Shown one piece after another: positions 8,350-17,414 of a stretch of DNA of 64,000 bases. The position numbers were made by a program, and so were the translations under genes. Position 1 is the stretch's first letter, and each line of letters starts with the position of its first letter. The notes beneath the pieces were generated by a model that ran no database searches, was not told the origin of the DNA, and worked only from the letters and a program-made list of their open reading frames with translations. The stretch is from Paenibacillaceae bacterium (GTDB taxonomy: Bacteria; Bacillota; Bacilli; Paenibacillales; CANHGK01), in assembly GCA_947460235.1 (NCBI GenBank), contig CANHGK010000001.1, forward strand, positions 62,001 to 126,000. The letters are read 5' to 3'.

Positions 8350-9828
8350 CTACCCCTCCTGAACAGAACCAAGTGAAATAATCTCTTCCATTTGCGGCCA
8401 TTCGATGCGAAACCGCACGCCTTCATGGATGTTTTCGACCGTCAATTTTGCTTGATGAATGTCAAAAATCCGCTGCGCAATTGCAAGTCCAAGCCCATGC
8501 TGACCACCGAGTCCTTTTTGAAACGGTTCAAAACGATTGCCCAACAAAGCTTCTGGCATTGGATCGCCGTCATTTTCGATGACCAACACAACCGTTGTTG
8601 CTGGTTTTAACGATTCTGCGTCTACGTACTGTTCTACAACCCTGCTCAATTGAACAAAAATTCGCTTCTTCGCATAGCGCAATTGATTTTCGAACAAATT
8701 CTCAAGTGCAATTTGCCAACGAGAAACATCCCCAATCACTGCAACCGGTTCTAAATCCAACTCCCACTCCATTTCCGTCCGATGATGGCGATATTGATCG
8801 ATCACATCATCCACCAATCGATCAAACTCAAGTGGTTTCATTTGAAGTGGTTGTTCGGACCAATGTTTCAGTTTCGTAAAGAAAATTAAATCCGAAATTC
8901 GCTTTTGCAAGCGAATCGTCTGTGCGTCCATCGTTTCTAACGATAAAGACAAATCACCACGCGGAAATACACCATCTTTAATCGATTGAATATAACTGCG
9001 GATAATCATGACCGGTGTTTTCATTTCATGCGAAAGATGTTGCAACAACGTTTGTTGATCTTGTTCCGATTGAATCAATTGAACACGCATTTCGTCGACT
9101 GCAAAACTTAATTTCCCAATTTCATCTTTGCGATTGGTTATCAATGGTTCATGCCATTCATGCTTCGCAATCCGTTGTACATGCTTCTGAATTTGTACGA
9201 GCGGACGAGATAAAAATCGCGCCAGAAAAAATGCCGGAATCCAACTGAGAACAAGCGAAAGCAATACAATCGTCAATAGTTGCTGATACAACGTATTCAC
9301 CAATTGATTAAAATACGTTCCTTGTAATGTTGAAACGATGACCGCTTGTTGCTCATTAATCTTTATCGGAGCTATCGCAGCAAACACCAAATCATTTTGA
9401 TCATTTATTCGAACCATTCGCACTGGATCGTCTGGTTTCACTTTTTTCACTTCATCTAATAACAAACTTTCTTGCATTCTTCCCATTCGTCCACCAAAAT
9501 CACCGCGACCATTATTATCGGTTCGGTTGTTAAAATCTCGGCGGCTACCAGGTTGCATAATCGGTTTGCCATCATTCGAAAAAATCATATGCCGAACCGC
9601 GCGCAAGTTACCAGGCATTGCAGGATCATACGGTACCCGATCATTCGCATTTTGTTGATTCATCCGCGCGATGTATTGATCTTGAGCCGTGAACAATTGC
9701 TCCGTTAACTCACTGCCAAAAAAATTCTTTAATGATAGCGGAGCCACTAACAAAATAAGTAAGGCCACACCTGCAACCATCCCAACAAACCAAACCCACA
9801 ACTGCCAAAAGAGTGGCCAGTTCTTCAT
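8350..9828 (-). CDS. Sensor histidine kinase (HAMP, HisKA, HATPase)
   Basis: 492 residues. Membrane segments at about 8-30 and 175-200 bracket an extracellular domain of about 140 residues that contains an Arg/Asn/Gly-rich stretch (about 105-125: DFNNRTDNNGRGDFGGRMG). A HAMP domain follows, then HLSHEMKTPVM with the phospho-accepting histidine, the N box ENLFENQLRYAK, VIENDGDPM and GLGLAIAQ. All kinase boxes are present. It starts 4 bases after the response-regulator stop and is followed by the DUF1345-like gene, forming a three-gene operon. The ligand is not known. The extracellular domain shows no family I recognise. Confidence 0.9.
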   Translation of the reverse strand: MKNWPLFWQLWVWFVGMVAGVALLILLVAPLSLKNFFGSELTEQLFTAQDQYIARMNQQNANDRVPYDPAMPGNLRAVRHMIFSNDGKPIMQPGSRRDFNNRTDNNGRGDFGGRMGRMQESLLLDEVKKVKPDDPVRMVRINDQNDLVFAAIAPIKINEQQAVIVSTLQGTYFNQLVNTLYQQLLTIVLLSLVLSWIPAFFLARFLSRPLVQIQKHVQRIAKHEWHEPLITNRKDEIGKLSFAVDEMRVQLIQSEQDQQTLLQHLSHEMKTPVMIIRSYIQSIKDGVFPRGDLSLSLETMDAQTIRLQKRISDLIFFTKLKHWSEQPLQMKPLEFDRLVDDVIDQYRHHRTEMEWELDLEPVAVIGDVSRWQIALENLFENQLRYAKKRIFVQLSRVVEQYVDAESLKPATTVVLVIENDGDPMPEALLGNRFEPFQKGLGGQHGLGLAIAQRIFDIHQAKLTVENIHEGVRFRIEWPQMEEIISLGSVQEG

Positions 9829-9831
9829 CTT

Positions 9832-10548
9832 TTACACCGCCCGATATCCATATCCATAGAGCGTCTCTAAACGAATCGCTGGACATTTTTTTCGCAAACG
9901 CCGAACCAAATCATCAACGACTCGATCAGATCCGATGAAATCATCACCCCATACGCGATACAATAATTGTTCACGCGAAAAAGCTTGTCCTTTATGCTGA
10001 GAAAACATTAATAACAAGTCAAATTCCTTTGTTGTCAAATCAATTAATTCATGATTATACCAAGCACATCTGCGTACCGAATCGATCTTGTATGGTTCCC
10101 AATTAATGATGTTTAACCCATTTTGAATTGACTCTTCAGCTGAGGTTTGTAATCCTGATTGCACGGTCAACTGACTATTTCCTTTTCCGTAAATACGTTC
10201 AAGTAAACGCCGTGTGCGAATAACAAGTTCTTGCGGCAAAAATGGTTTCGGCAAATAATCATCGCTTCCCATTTCCAGACCAATAACACGATCCAACTCT
10301 GCATCGCGGGCAGAAATCATAATCACCGGCATGTCCGAATGCTTTTGACGAACATTACGTAAAATCTCAAATCCATTCCCATCTGGCAACATTAAATCAA
10401 GTATCCATATATGATAATCTGCATCAATTCGTTTCCATGCTGAACGTACACCTTCGAATGCATCCACTTCCCAGCCTTCTCGGCGCAAATAAGCGGTAAT
10501 TACTTCTCTTAACGCGTCTTCGTCTTCCACCAACGCAATTCGATACAT
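9832..10548 (-). CDS. OmpR-family response regulator
   Basis: 238 residues. Receiver domain with acidic pocket (EDED near residues 8-11), phospho-acceptor D51 in LDLMLPDGNG, and lysine in YLPKPF. The winged-helix DNA-binding domain is at about 140-238 (DLTTKEFDLLLMF, GYGYRAV). A linker of about 25 residues between the domains is longer and more polar than usual. GGGAGGCGG precedes ATG 10548. It is divergent from a second OmpR-type regulator at 10761, so the 212-base gap holds both promoters. Confidence 0.93.
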   Translation of the reverse strand: MYRIALVEDEDALREVITAYLRREGWEVDAFEGVRSAWKRIDADYHIWILDLMLPDGNGFEILRNVRQKHSDMPVIMISARDAELDRVIGLEMGSDDYLPKPFLPQELVIRTRRLLERIYGKGNSQLTVQSGLQTSAEESIQNGLNIINWEPYKIDSVRRCAWYNHELIDLTTKEFDLLLMFSQHKGQAFSREQLLYRVWGDDFIGSDRVVDDLVRRLRKKCPAIRLETLYGYGYRAV

Positions 10549-10760
10549 TTTTTCCGCCTCCCAGTAGATTTTTTCCTAGTGTACCATAGAAATATGGGTA
10601 CGATATGGTATAACTATGATATTTCCAACGCATTACACGTATTTGATTTTTCGTTCAAAACAAAAGAGTACATGGATCCATTTTTACGAACATTGATGAA
10701 ATAGTTTTGAAATATATGAAGCTTACAATGGAATAATGTACTCGAAAGGAGCTACCGCAT
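10549..10760. promoter_or_regulatory. Divergent promoter region between two two-component systems
   Basis: 212 bases between two oppositely oriented response-regulator genes. It is AT-rich. GGGAGGCGG serves the left gene, and AAAGGAG at about 10746-10752 serves the right gene with a TTG start at 10761. I see no clear shared operator. Confidence 0.5.
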
Positions 10761-11468
10761 TTGACTGAGCACATTCTCATCGTGGAAGATGACCGAAACA
10801 TCGCAAAATTAACAGCTCATTACTTGAACAAACAAAATTTCGAAACGCAAGTTGTCCATACTGGTACGGAAGCGATCGACGCTGTGAAACGATCGTTGCC
10901 ACAGATCATTTTATTGGATATCATGCTACCCGATATTGATGGTTGGGCTGTTTGTAAATATGTTCGATCCATCTCAAATGTTCCGATCATTATGTTAACC
11001 GCAAAAGAAGATGTCAGTGATCGCATTCACGGACTACAACTTGGAAGCGACGATTATCTCACCAAACCATTTGACCCCAAAGAATTGGTTGCAAGAATTC
11101 AAGCAGTTCTTCGGCGTAGTGAAAAATCTATAGGACAACTCCCCGCAGTGACGAACCATTATGAAATTTATCAATTTGGGAATTTGCTGGTTGACCCTAT
11201 TAGTTATACCGTCTCATTGGACACAATCAAAATTGATATCCCTCGGCGCGAGTTCGACTTATTACATTTTCTCATCCGACATCCAAACCAAGTTTTTTCT
11301 CGCGACAGATTAATTGAACAGATCTGGGGATGGGATTTTGAAGGTGAAGATCGCGTCATTGATTTATATGTAAAGCGTTTACGTGACCGACTTTTTTTAA
11401 CTCAAAAACAACCGTGGCAAATCACAACGGTGCGCGGGGTTGGTTACAAATTTGAGGTGAAGTTATGA
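10761..11468 (+). CDS. OmpR-family response regulator
   Basis: 235 residues starting at TTG 10761, nine bases after AAAGGAG. Receiver domain with EDD at residues 9-11, phospho-acceptor D53 in LLDIMLPDIDG and YLTKPFDPKE. The winged-helix domain covers about 135-235 (IPRREFDLLHFL, TTVRGVGYKFE). Its stop overlaps the kinase start by four bases (ATGA), so the pair is translationally coupled. It points to the small secreted Lys-rich gene and the flavin operon beyond. Confidence 0.93.
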   Translation: MTEHILIVEDDRNIAKLTAHYLNKQNFETQVVHTGTEAIDAVKRSLPQIILLDIMLPDIDGWAVCKYVRSISNVPIIMLTAKEDVSDRIHGLQLGSDDYLTKPFDPKELVARIQAVLRRSEKSIGQLPAVTNHYEIYQFGNLLVDPISYTVSLDTIKIDIPRREFDLLHFLIRHPNQVFSRDRLIEQIWGWDFEGEDRVIDLYVKRLRDRLFLTQKQPWQITTVRGVGYKFEVKL

Positions 11469-12835
11469 AGCATCGCATTTTCTTTAAATTGCTTGCGATT
11501 CATTTGACATTAAGTATCCTCAGTTTAACCGTGCTGTATTTTATCACAGGCTATTTAATTGAACAGCAGTTGCACAATGAGAAAGAAAACGAGTTAAGAC
11601 AATCCGCTGAGGCAATTAAAAACGAACTTAATCAAATGCCCGATGAATTAACAAATGGCAATATTCGCAAACAACTTCGCACCTTTGAACGACTTAATCA
11701 TATTCAAATTACAGTGATTAAGAATGAAAAAAACACAAAAAAACTGATCGAATCGGGTTTGCCACAATCGGTATCAGAACAAATCAAATCGATTTTAGAT
11801 GGACAAACTTTAATTTTTTCCGGAACATTGGAATCAGGTGGACAAAACTTACTCGTTTACGGATTTCCATTCAAACCGCGCGGTGACAATACGATTGCTA
11901 TTCTTGAGTCTGTTCCATTTGCCGACCTCGATATATTATACGCTGCGCTTACCCGCAATTTATTATTTGCATTTGGATTGATCGCATTACTGGTTACCGT
12001 GGCTATTTTTTTCGTTTCCAAACAAATGGTCAATCGCATTCACCGAATTAGTACTGCTGCAGAAAAAATGGCTCATGGCCAATTTCAAGAACGGGTTCCC
12101 GTTGTAGGCACTGACGAAATCGCCCAACTCGCCCTTGCATTTAATCAAATGGCAGGACAGTTATTCCAAATCGAAAAACATCGAACTCATTTTATAAGTG
12201 AAGTCGCTCATGAACTTCGTACGCCCCTTACAACTTTATTAGCAACTTTGCGCGGATTTATTGATGGTACAATCGAAGATCACGAAAAACATGAATTTTT
12301 GGATATTGCATTCTCTGAAACGACACGACTTGGTCGACTCGTAAACGATTTACTTGATCTTGTTCATTTTGAAGAAAAAGAGATTACTTTCAAAAAGGTT
12401 CCGTTGCACTTAAACGCGCTCATCGAAGAGGCGATTCAATTATTAAACCATCAGGCAATTCAACATCAAATGCGCATTTATACCATCCTTGAATCGAATG
12501 ATACATTTCAAGGTGATCCTGACCGGATCAAACAATTACTAATCAATTTGATCTCAAACGCCATCGAACACAACGAACCTGGCACAATCGTTACCGTTTC
12601 GCTACATAAAATGGGTAATCTAATTCAATTGTCTGTTTCCGATACGGGGGCTGGAATTCCTGAAGAAAAACTCCATCGTTTATTTGATCGCTTTCACAAA
12701 TCCGATGTCAGCCGATCGCGCGGGGGAAGTGGCCTTGGACTGACCATATGCAAGTCCATTGTCGAATTTATGGGTGGGACCATAAGTGTCACGTCAACAT
12801 CAAGTGGAACTACATTTTTTATTACACTTCCATGA
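11465..12835 (+). CDS. Sensor histidine kinase (HAMP, HisKA, HATPase)
   Basis: 456 residues. Membrane segments at about 10-31 and 160-185, extracellular sensor part of about 130 residues, HAMP at about 185-235, phospho-acceptor histidine in SEVAHELRTPL, N box NLISNAIEH, DTGAGIPEE, and GSGLGLTICK. It is a complete kinase of ordinary length. It overlaps the upstream regulator by ATGA. The gene for a secreted Lys-rich peptide follows 71 bases later with its own strong ribosome site and could be in the regulon; that is inference from position only. Confidence 0.92.
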   Translation: MKHRIFFKLLAIHLTLSILSLTVLYFITGYLIEQQLHNEKENELRQSAEAIKNELNQMPDELTNGNIRKQLRTFERLNHIQITVIKNEKNTKKLIESGLPQSVSEQIKSILDGQTLIFSGTLESGGQNLLVYGFPFKPRGDNTIAILESVPFADLDILYAALTRNLLFAFGLIALLVTVAIFFVSKQMVNRIHRISTAAEKMAHGQFQERVPVVGTDEIAQLALAFNQMAGQLFQIEKHRTHFISEVAHELRTPLTTLLATLRGFIDGTIEDHEKHEFLDIAFSETTRLGRLVNDLLDLVHFEEKEITFKKVPLHLNALIEEAIQLLNHQAIQHQMRIYTILESNDTFQGDPDRIKQLLINLISNAIEHNEPGTIVTVSLHKMGNLIQLSVSDTGAGIPEEKLHRLFDRFHKSDVSRSRGGSGLGLTICKSIVEFMGGTISVTSTSSGTTFFITLP

Positions 12836-12906
12836 AACGAACATGACATATTTTTGCGATATCCTGATCTTGCAAGAACAATTCGAGAAGAAGGAGGTGC
12901 GCTCAC

Positions 12907-13170
12907 ATGTTTAAAAAAATTATCGCTGCAGTTATCGCATTGGGTTTGATCGGTTCTGGAGCCTCCGCATTCGCGGCTGAAAAACCAGCCAAAGAACACG
13001 TAAAACTTACATTGGAACAAAAAGTAGCGAAGTTTGGTATCGTTACGGATGGTTTGACGAAAAAAGAGATCAAAGCTGCGATTCAAGCAAAAAAAGCCGA
13101 ATTAAAAGCTTCCAAAGCTGCAAAGAAAGCTGCTAAAAAAGCTGCCAAAGGAAAAAAAGCGGTTAAGTAA
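12907..13170 (+). CDS. Small secreted lysine/alanine-rich protein
   Basis: 87 residues with a signal peptide ending at SAFAA (about residue 23) and AAGGAGGTG before ATG 12907. The mature part starts EKPAKEHVKLTLEQKVAKFG, contains LTKKEIKAAIQ (about 50-60), and ends in a strongly basic tail of KAAKK repeats (about 65-87). It is predicted to be helical and positively charged. Such a tail could bind teichoic acid, peptidoglycan or DNA outside the cell. No family is recognised. It lies directly after a two-component system and before a bidirectional terminator. Confidence 0.7.
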   Translation: MFKKIIAAVIALGLIGSGASAFAAEKPAKEHVKLTLEQKVAKFGIVTDGLTKKEIKAAIQAKKAELKASKAAKKAAKKAAKGKKAVK

Positions 13171-13185
13171 TTTGTTACAAAAAAG

Positions 13186-13245
13186 AATAACCCCGAATCA
13201 ATACTCGTCAAATCATCGACGTGTGTCGTTCGGGGTTATTTATAT
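13186..13245. terminator. Bidirectional terminator between converging genes
   Basis: AATAACCCCGAA at 13186-13197 pairs with TTCGGGGTTATT at 13229-13240. T-rich sequence follows on the minus strand and a shorter one on the plus strand. It separates the Lys-rich gene from the RnfD-like gene. Confidence 0.8.
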
Positions 13246-13274
13246 GTTAATTGAGTTAACTTTCCGTCAACCAT

Positions 13275-14117
13275 TCACTTCCGCTTTTGAACAAGCACCT
13301 TCGAACCTCGATTCGCCACCGAATGGATAGTATTCACTCTCTTCGAGTCAATAAATCTCATCAACAAGTGAAACAAGTTCCCAACGAGCAGACCAATAAA
13401 CAAATACATTAATCCCCCATACTTCGCATAAATTATCCCGCCTACGATCGCGGTGATCATGCCAAAAATAATCTGATCACGTGTTTTCGCCGGCGATCCT
13501 GGCGGATCCGTCAACATGAAAAGTCCAAAAAACAAGGCTGAATTTATAAATGGCGGCCGAAACGCATCGAACGCATCACCATAATGAAAAATTCCCATCG
13601 CTAGAAATATCAAAAACAATGTCGAAAAATACGCGTACACTTGTGGCGCTTTATTAACGCGGTACATGATGATATAACCGCCTGCGACCAACAACAAATT
13701 GGCCCATCCAGGCAAATCACCAAATGCCCCCCACCAACTTTGTTCCGAATTAAAAAATAATATGGAGAGCAATAATCCAAATGCCGCGGGATTAAATACA
13801 TGCTTATTCGAAATCACAATCATGTATTTTGATAAAATAGAAATGATTGTCGTTAACAAAATGACAGCCCACGACACCGTTGTACTTAATATCATACCAA
13901 TCATTAATCCAGTAATCGCAGCCCCGTCTGGCATAAACCTTCTTCGTTCTACAATCAAATTCGTGATATAATCAATGCACACCGCAACACCAACCGCAAA
14001 CACTACGGTTTTAAGCCCCTCCACTGAATGTGTCCAATAATAAATAACCCCAACATACATGATTAATAAAATAAGCATATACCCTTTCGGCGTTTTCACC
14101 CATTGCTTAAACGACAT
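13275..14117 (-). CDS. RnfD/NqrB-family membrane protein
   Basis: 280 residues. I start at ATG 14117, eight bases after AGGAGA; an ATG at 14126 abuts the ribosome site. About nine hydrophobic helices are seen. Family motifs are DGAAITGLMIGMILS (about residues 64-78), NKHVFNPAAFGLL and TDPPGSP. RnfD and NqrB carry covalent FMN and pass electrons across the membrane. I do not see the full SGAT-type flavinylation motif, so the flavin attachment here is uncertain. It is the last gene of a unit with FMN_bind and ApbE, and overlaps apbE by 11 bases. No other Rnf subunits are present, which points to a reduced transmembrane electron-transfer module. Confidence 0.78.
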   Translation of the reverse strand: MSFKQWVKTPKGYMLILLIMYVGVIYYWTHSVEGLKTVVFAVGVAVCIDYITNLIVERRRFMPDGAAITGLMIGMILSTTVSWAVILLTTIISILSKYMIVISNKHVFNPAAFGLLLSILFFNSEQSWWGAFGDLPGWANLLLVAGGYIIMYRVNKAPQVYAYFSTLFLIFLAMGIFHYGDAFDAFRPPFINSALFFGLFMLTDPPGSPAKTRDQIIFGMITAIVGGIIYAKYGGLMYLFIGLLVGNLFHLLMRFIDSKRVNTIHSVANRGSKVLVQKRK

Positions 14118-15030
14118 CTGGATCATCTCCTATTGTTAGGACATCCAAATCCGGCGAAAGTAACATCACCTTTACACCCATTTCTTCTATAAATTCTTTC
14201 CTTTTTTCCATTCCAAGTAACATCAGTGCCGTTGAACAACCGTCCGCGAGCATCGCAAATGGCGCAATGACAGAACAACTTATTACCTCTGTTGGAGATA
14301 CACCCGTTTTTACATGGATGATGTGATGAGCATCCGCATCTCTTTCACTTTTACGCTCATACCCGCCTGACGTACAAATCGCCATATCCAGTAATTCAAC
14401 CTCGTCGATCCACTCATCTTCATGCAATGGATGCTGAATGCCAATCCGCCAAGGATTTCCCTCCACGTCACTTCCACCAACATACAAGTCACCGCCTGCA
14501 TTCACAATAAATCCTTCAAACTCCTGAAGATGAACGGACGCCAAATCAATTGCAAATCCTTTGGCTACCGCACCTAAATCTAGTACCATCGAACGTTTAA
14601 GTGTAACCATTCGATTCACTTCATCAATTAAAATATCTCGATAGCTCGCTGAGTCATCAACAATATGGTTCATTCGTTCACCTGACACATAATTGCGATC
14701 AAATCCTTGTAGCTCCATCTTTCGTCCAATTGCCGGATCAAATACACCATCTGTATATGCCGCTATTTCAACCGCAAACTTTAACGGTTCAAACAATATC
14801 GGGCTTACTGGTACGGCCATTCCAATTTGCGCACAAAGACGCATCAACTCACTACTCGGTTCAAATCGACTACATGTATTTTCCACCAAACGAAACGAAT
14901 CAAATGCCCGCTCAATCTGAATCGTAACATCCGCTTCAGACCAATTTGCTGCATAAACGACTTGAATATCCACAATCGTATCCATAAAAATCTTCGTTTT
15001 TCGAATGCAATGCCGCGCCGACTCCATCAT
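14107..15030 (-). CDS. apbE: FAD:protein FMN transferase (ApbE)
   Basis: 307 residues. ApbE enzymes move FMN from FAD to a Thr or Ser in target proteins, in a magnesium-dependent reaction outside the membrane. Family blocks seen are FMDTIVDIQVV, DGVFDPAIG, LDLGAVAKGFAID, NAGGDLYVGG and the C-terminal MLADGCSTALMLLG. I see no lipobox, only a short basic N-terminus, so export is unclear; it could act in the cytosol. It is coupled by ATGA overlap to the upstream FMN_bind gene, its likely substrate. Confidence 0.9.
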   Translation of the reverse strand: MMESARHCIRKTKIFMDTIVDIQVVYAANWSEADVTIQIERAFDSFRLVENTCSRFEPSSELMRLCAQIGMAVPVSPILFEPLKFAVEIAAYTDGVFDPAIGRKMELQGFDRNYVSGERMNHIVDDSASYRDILIDEVNRMVTLKRSMVLDLGAVAKGFAIDLASVHLQEFEGFIVNAGGDLYVGGSDVEGNPWRIGIQHPLHEDEWIDEVELLDMAICTSGGYERKSERDADAHHIIHVKTGVSPTEVISCSVIAPFAMLADGCSTALMLLGMEKRKEFIEEMGVKVMLLSPDLDVLTIGDDPDVV

Positions 15031-15428
15031 GACCGCGTCGCCTGATTAAGTGCGTTTACTACCGAATCATGAAACGCTCGAATGCTATAGGTCGCACCTG
15101 ACACATTCGATACATTCGCAGATTGTCGTTTCACAACTTCCTCCGGTTTCCCAACAACGTCACGAATTGAATAATGCATCCTAAAATCTACGATCTCGAC
15201 ATTTACAATTTGATCATTTTGAATTGTCACAGCCACTTGTATCGATCCCCGTCGATTACTTCCTACCCCATAAAACGTTCCGTTCTTATATTGTTGATTT
15301 CCATTTTGGAAAACGAGAACTTGACCGTCCTTGGGTGCTTGATTGATCGTCGCATAATACCCTGACGCATAGATCGCAGCAATTGCCGCAGAACACATGA
15401 GCGCCCACTTTACATTTACTTTTGCCAT
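15027..15428 (-). CDS. FMN-binding domain protein (likely ApbE substrate)
   Basis: 133 residues with one N-terminal membrane anchor at about 5-25 and an FMN_bind domain over the rest. The flavinylation motif SGATYS lies near residue 110. Upstream in the domain is GSIQVAVTIQNDQIVNVEI, typical of this family. The three-gene unit FMN_bind-ApbE-RnfD would place FMN on the outer surface and link it to a membrane electron carrier, as in flavin-based extracellular electron transfer. That use is inference; no NADH dehydrogenase or EET lipoprotein is in the window. Confidence 0.85.
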   Translation of the reverse strand: MAKVNVKWALMCSAAIAAIYASGYYATINQAPKDGQVLVFQNGNQQYKNGTFYGVGSNRRGSIQVAVTIQNDQIVNVEIVDFRMHYSIRDVVGKPEEVVKRQSANVSNVSGATYSIRAFHDSVVNALNQATRS

Positions 15429-15713
15429 ATCGCACCCTCACTCCGATCATAAAAAGATTATATTACTAAGTTAACACAAGATTTTGGGATAAAAACGGTA
15501 AAAAACTGCAAACCATGATGGAGCAAAGATAGAGAAACATTCAAACTCCGGTTCCAACCGTATTACCTGAAGCTTTCCACCTAGATTTTCGCGTGCTAGT
15601 GAAATCATCTCAAAATTGTCGCCCCGAAAATTTTACAAATGAATTCACATGTATTATATTGTTAGTGCAAACGTTTCTACATTTGGACTTTACTAGGAGG
15701 ATTCGAAATAAAA
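15429..15713 (+). promoter_or_regulatory. Promoter and LacI/CcpA-like operator of the first solute-binding gene
   Basis: A -35 TTTACA (15632-15637) and -10 TATATT (15655-15660) are 17 bases apart. Just downstream, TGCAAACGTTTCTA (15666-15679) contains the palindrome AAACGTTT and fits 12 of 14 positions of a cre-like site. AGGAGG at 15695-15700 is 13 bases from ATG 15714, longer than usual. The rest of the gap shows nothing. Confidence 0.5.
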
Positions 15714-17111
15714 ATGTTAAAAATGCTTTATGGTTTCATCGTTAGTCTTGTTTTGATCGTCAATACGGGTTGTTCCGCATTAGCGACGCTACCTACTTCC
15801 AAACAAACGGTGCTTCATCTTCTGGATGTTACCCCAATTGAACAAGTCACCAACGGATATATGAAAAAAATGGAGTCTACTCGCTCAAAATATGTTGATT
15901 TATTTCAAGCAAAATATCCAACCATTACATTGGAAGTAGAATTATTCGAAGGCACTGCGCAAGAATTGACCGAACGACTGCAAAGTAATCAATCCCCAGA
16001 TGTCGTATTATTTGAAACGAATCAACTTCCTGTACTGCTTAGTGATAATCTCCTTCAACCCCTTGATCCACTCATTTCAAAATCCAACTTTGATCTTCAA
16101 GCCATTTCACCAACCCTTGTCGAAAGCTTCAAACAAATCGGAAACGGCACCATATATTCGCTCGCACCATTCTTTTCTAGCAAAGTTGTCGTTTATAACA
16201 AAGCATTTTTTAATGCAGCCGGCGTTGCCTTTCCCACAAATCAAATGACTTGGGATCAACTGTTTGAATTAGCTGGGAAAATGACAAGCGGAGACGGAAA
16301 ACAACATATTGCCGGAATTTCACTGAGCAACTCAGATTTGTTAGACAGCATGTCCGTCTATACTAGCGGCCTGGCTTCAACAATGATTTCACCTACCGGA
16401 GATCAATTGAACGTAGACCAACCTGAATGGGAAAAAACGTGGACACAGTTCTCACGGTTATACCACCAAAAAATCATTCCCACGTCTGAAGATTTTATGC
16501 AATACAGTGTCGCCGGCCCATTTACCTATGATGATTTTCTCTCCAAACGCTCGGCAATGAGCGTTGTGGATATCGAACAGATTCAAAATATTATGTATGC
16601 CAATCAAAAAGCTGCCAAATTCGAAAATTTTTCACCGATCGATTTTGATGTCGTGTCGCTTCCCGTGCATCGTTCGGGATCCAACGAAGGAGGAAATGCA
16701 ACTTTTTATGGACTAATGGGAATCCCTGTTCACGCTGCTAATGCGGAAGATGCCTGGACGTATCTTCAATATATCAATAGTGATGAATTTGCGAAAATTA
16801 AGCAAAATACAACGCCATATCTCTCCACGCATGAATCAATCGGATCTGAAAATCCACACATGAATTTCAATCTCAAGGCATTTTATTCCTTAATTCCGAC
16901 GTTCGACCCGCAAAATCCGTATTTGTATTTTAACGATGATTTCCGTTATCAAGAACTCATGAATATCGGTAGATCTGCATTGAAGGATGTGCTTGATGGG
17001 AAAATAACTGCAAAAGACGGACTGCTGATGTGGAAACAGCAAGGGGAAGTAATTTTGAAGGACATTCAATCACATCCGGACGCAAAGAAAAATCCGTTTA
17101 TGAGTTATTAA
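15714..17111 (+). CDS. Orphan family-1 solute-binding lipoprotein, copy 1
   Basis: 465 residues with lipobox VNTGC (Cys20). It has the two-lobe binding-protein pattern: STRSKYVDLFQAKYPTITLE, DVVLFETNQLP, YSLAPFFSSKVVVYNK, MTWDQLFELA and WTYLQYINSDEFAKI. It should be tethered outside the membrane and bind a sugar or peptide-like ligand. No permease or ATPase gene is near, so it must use a distant transporter or serve as a sensor. Two paralogues in the window (21592 and 28106) share the same blocks. A remnant of a secreted NC..A protein follows directly, as it does after each paralogue. Confidence 0.85.
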   Translation: MLKMLYGFIVSLVLIVNTGCSALATLPTSKQTVLHLLDVTPIEQVTNGYMKKMESTRSKYVDLFQAKYPTITLEVELFEGTAQELTERLQSNQSPDVVLFETNQLPVLLSDNLLQPLDPLISKSNFDLQAISPTLVESFKQIGNGTIYSLAPFFSSKVVVYNKAFFNAAGVAFPTNQMTWDQLFELAGKMTSGDGKQHIAGISLSNSDLLDSMSVYTSGLASTMISPTGDQLNVDQPEWEKTWTQFSRLYHQKIIPTSEDFMQYSVAGPFTYDDFLSKRSAMSVVDIEQIQNIMYANQKAAKFENFSPIDFDVVSLPVHRSGSNEGGNATFYGLMGIPVHAANAEDAWTYLQYINSDEFAKIKQNTTPYLSTHESIGSENPHMNFNLKAFYSLIPTFDPQNPYLYFNDDFRYQELMNIGRSALKDVLDGKITAKDGLLMWKQQGEVILKDIQSHPDAKKNPFMSY

Positions 17112-17404
17112 AACCAATAATTCGTTTATGCTCTGTTTTTATAATTTTATTAACTGTTGTTGGAGGAAATGCATTTACAGCCTCACCTTCAGTTTCATAT
17201 GATTCTCTCCCCAACGAAGTTGCTACCTGGAATTACATGACAAATAATAAATCTACACAACTTGTGAGAGGCATTAGTATCATCGTTACCTTAAAAGATA
17301 TTCAAATTGCAAATCCGATTGTGAAAGTTAGTTATCCTGATCCGTTAACAAACCTTAATCTTTCCATTCTGCTATCAAGAGTAGGATCCAGCAATCAATT
17401 TTTC
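17105..17404 (+). pseudogene. Remnant of NC..A-type secreted protein (N-terminal part only)
   Basis: A frame overlapping the end of the solute-binding gene reads LLKPIIRLCSVFIILLTVVG (signal-like) and then IANPIVKVSYPDPLTNLNLS, closely like IANPDVTVSYPDPTGRSQTV in the longer protein at 20226. It stops being similar after VGSSNQFFGG, where the next lipoprotein gene begins with GGAGG and ATG 17415. The catalytic-like C-terminal half is missing. No ATG, GTG or TTG precedes the signal-like stretch except one inside the upstream gene (17030). It is probably a deletion remnant. Confidence 0.65.
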
Positions 17405-17414
17405 GGAGGAAAAA

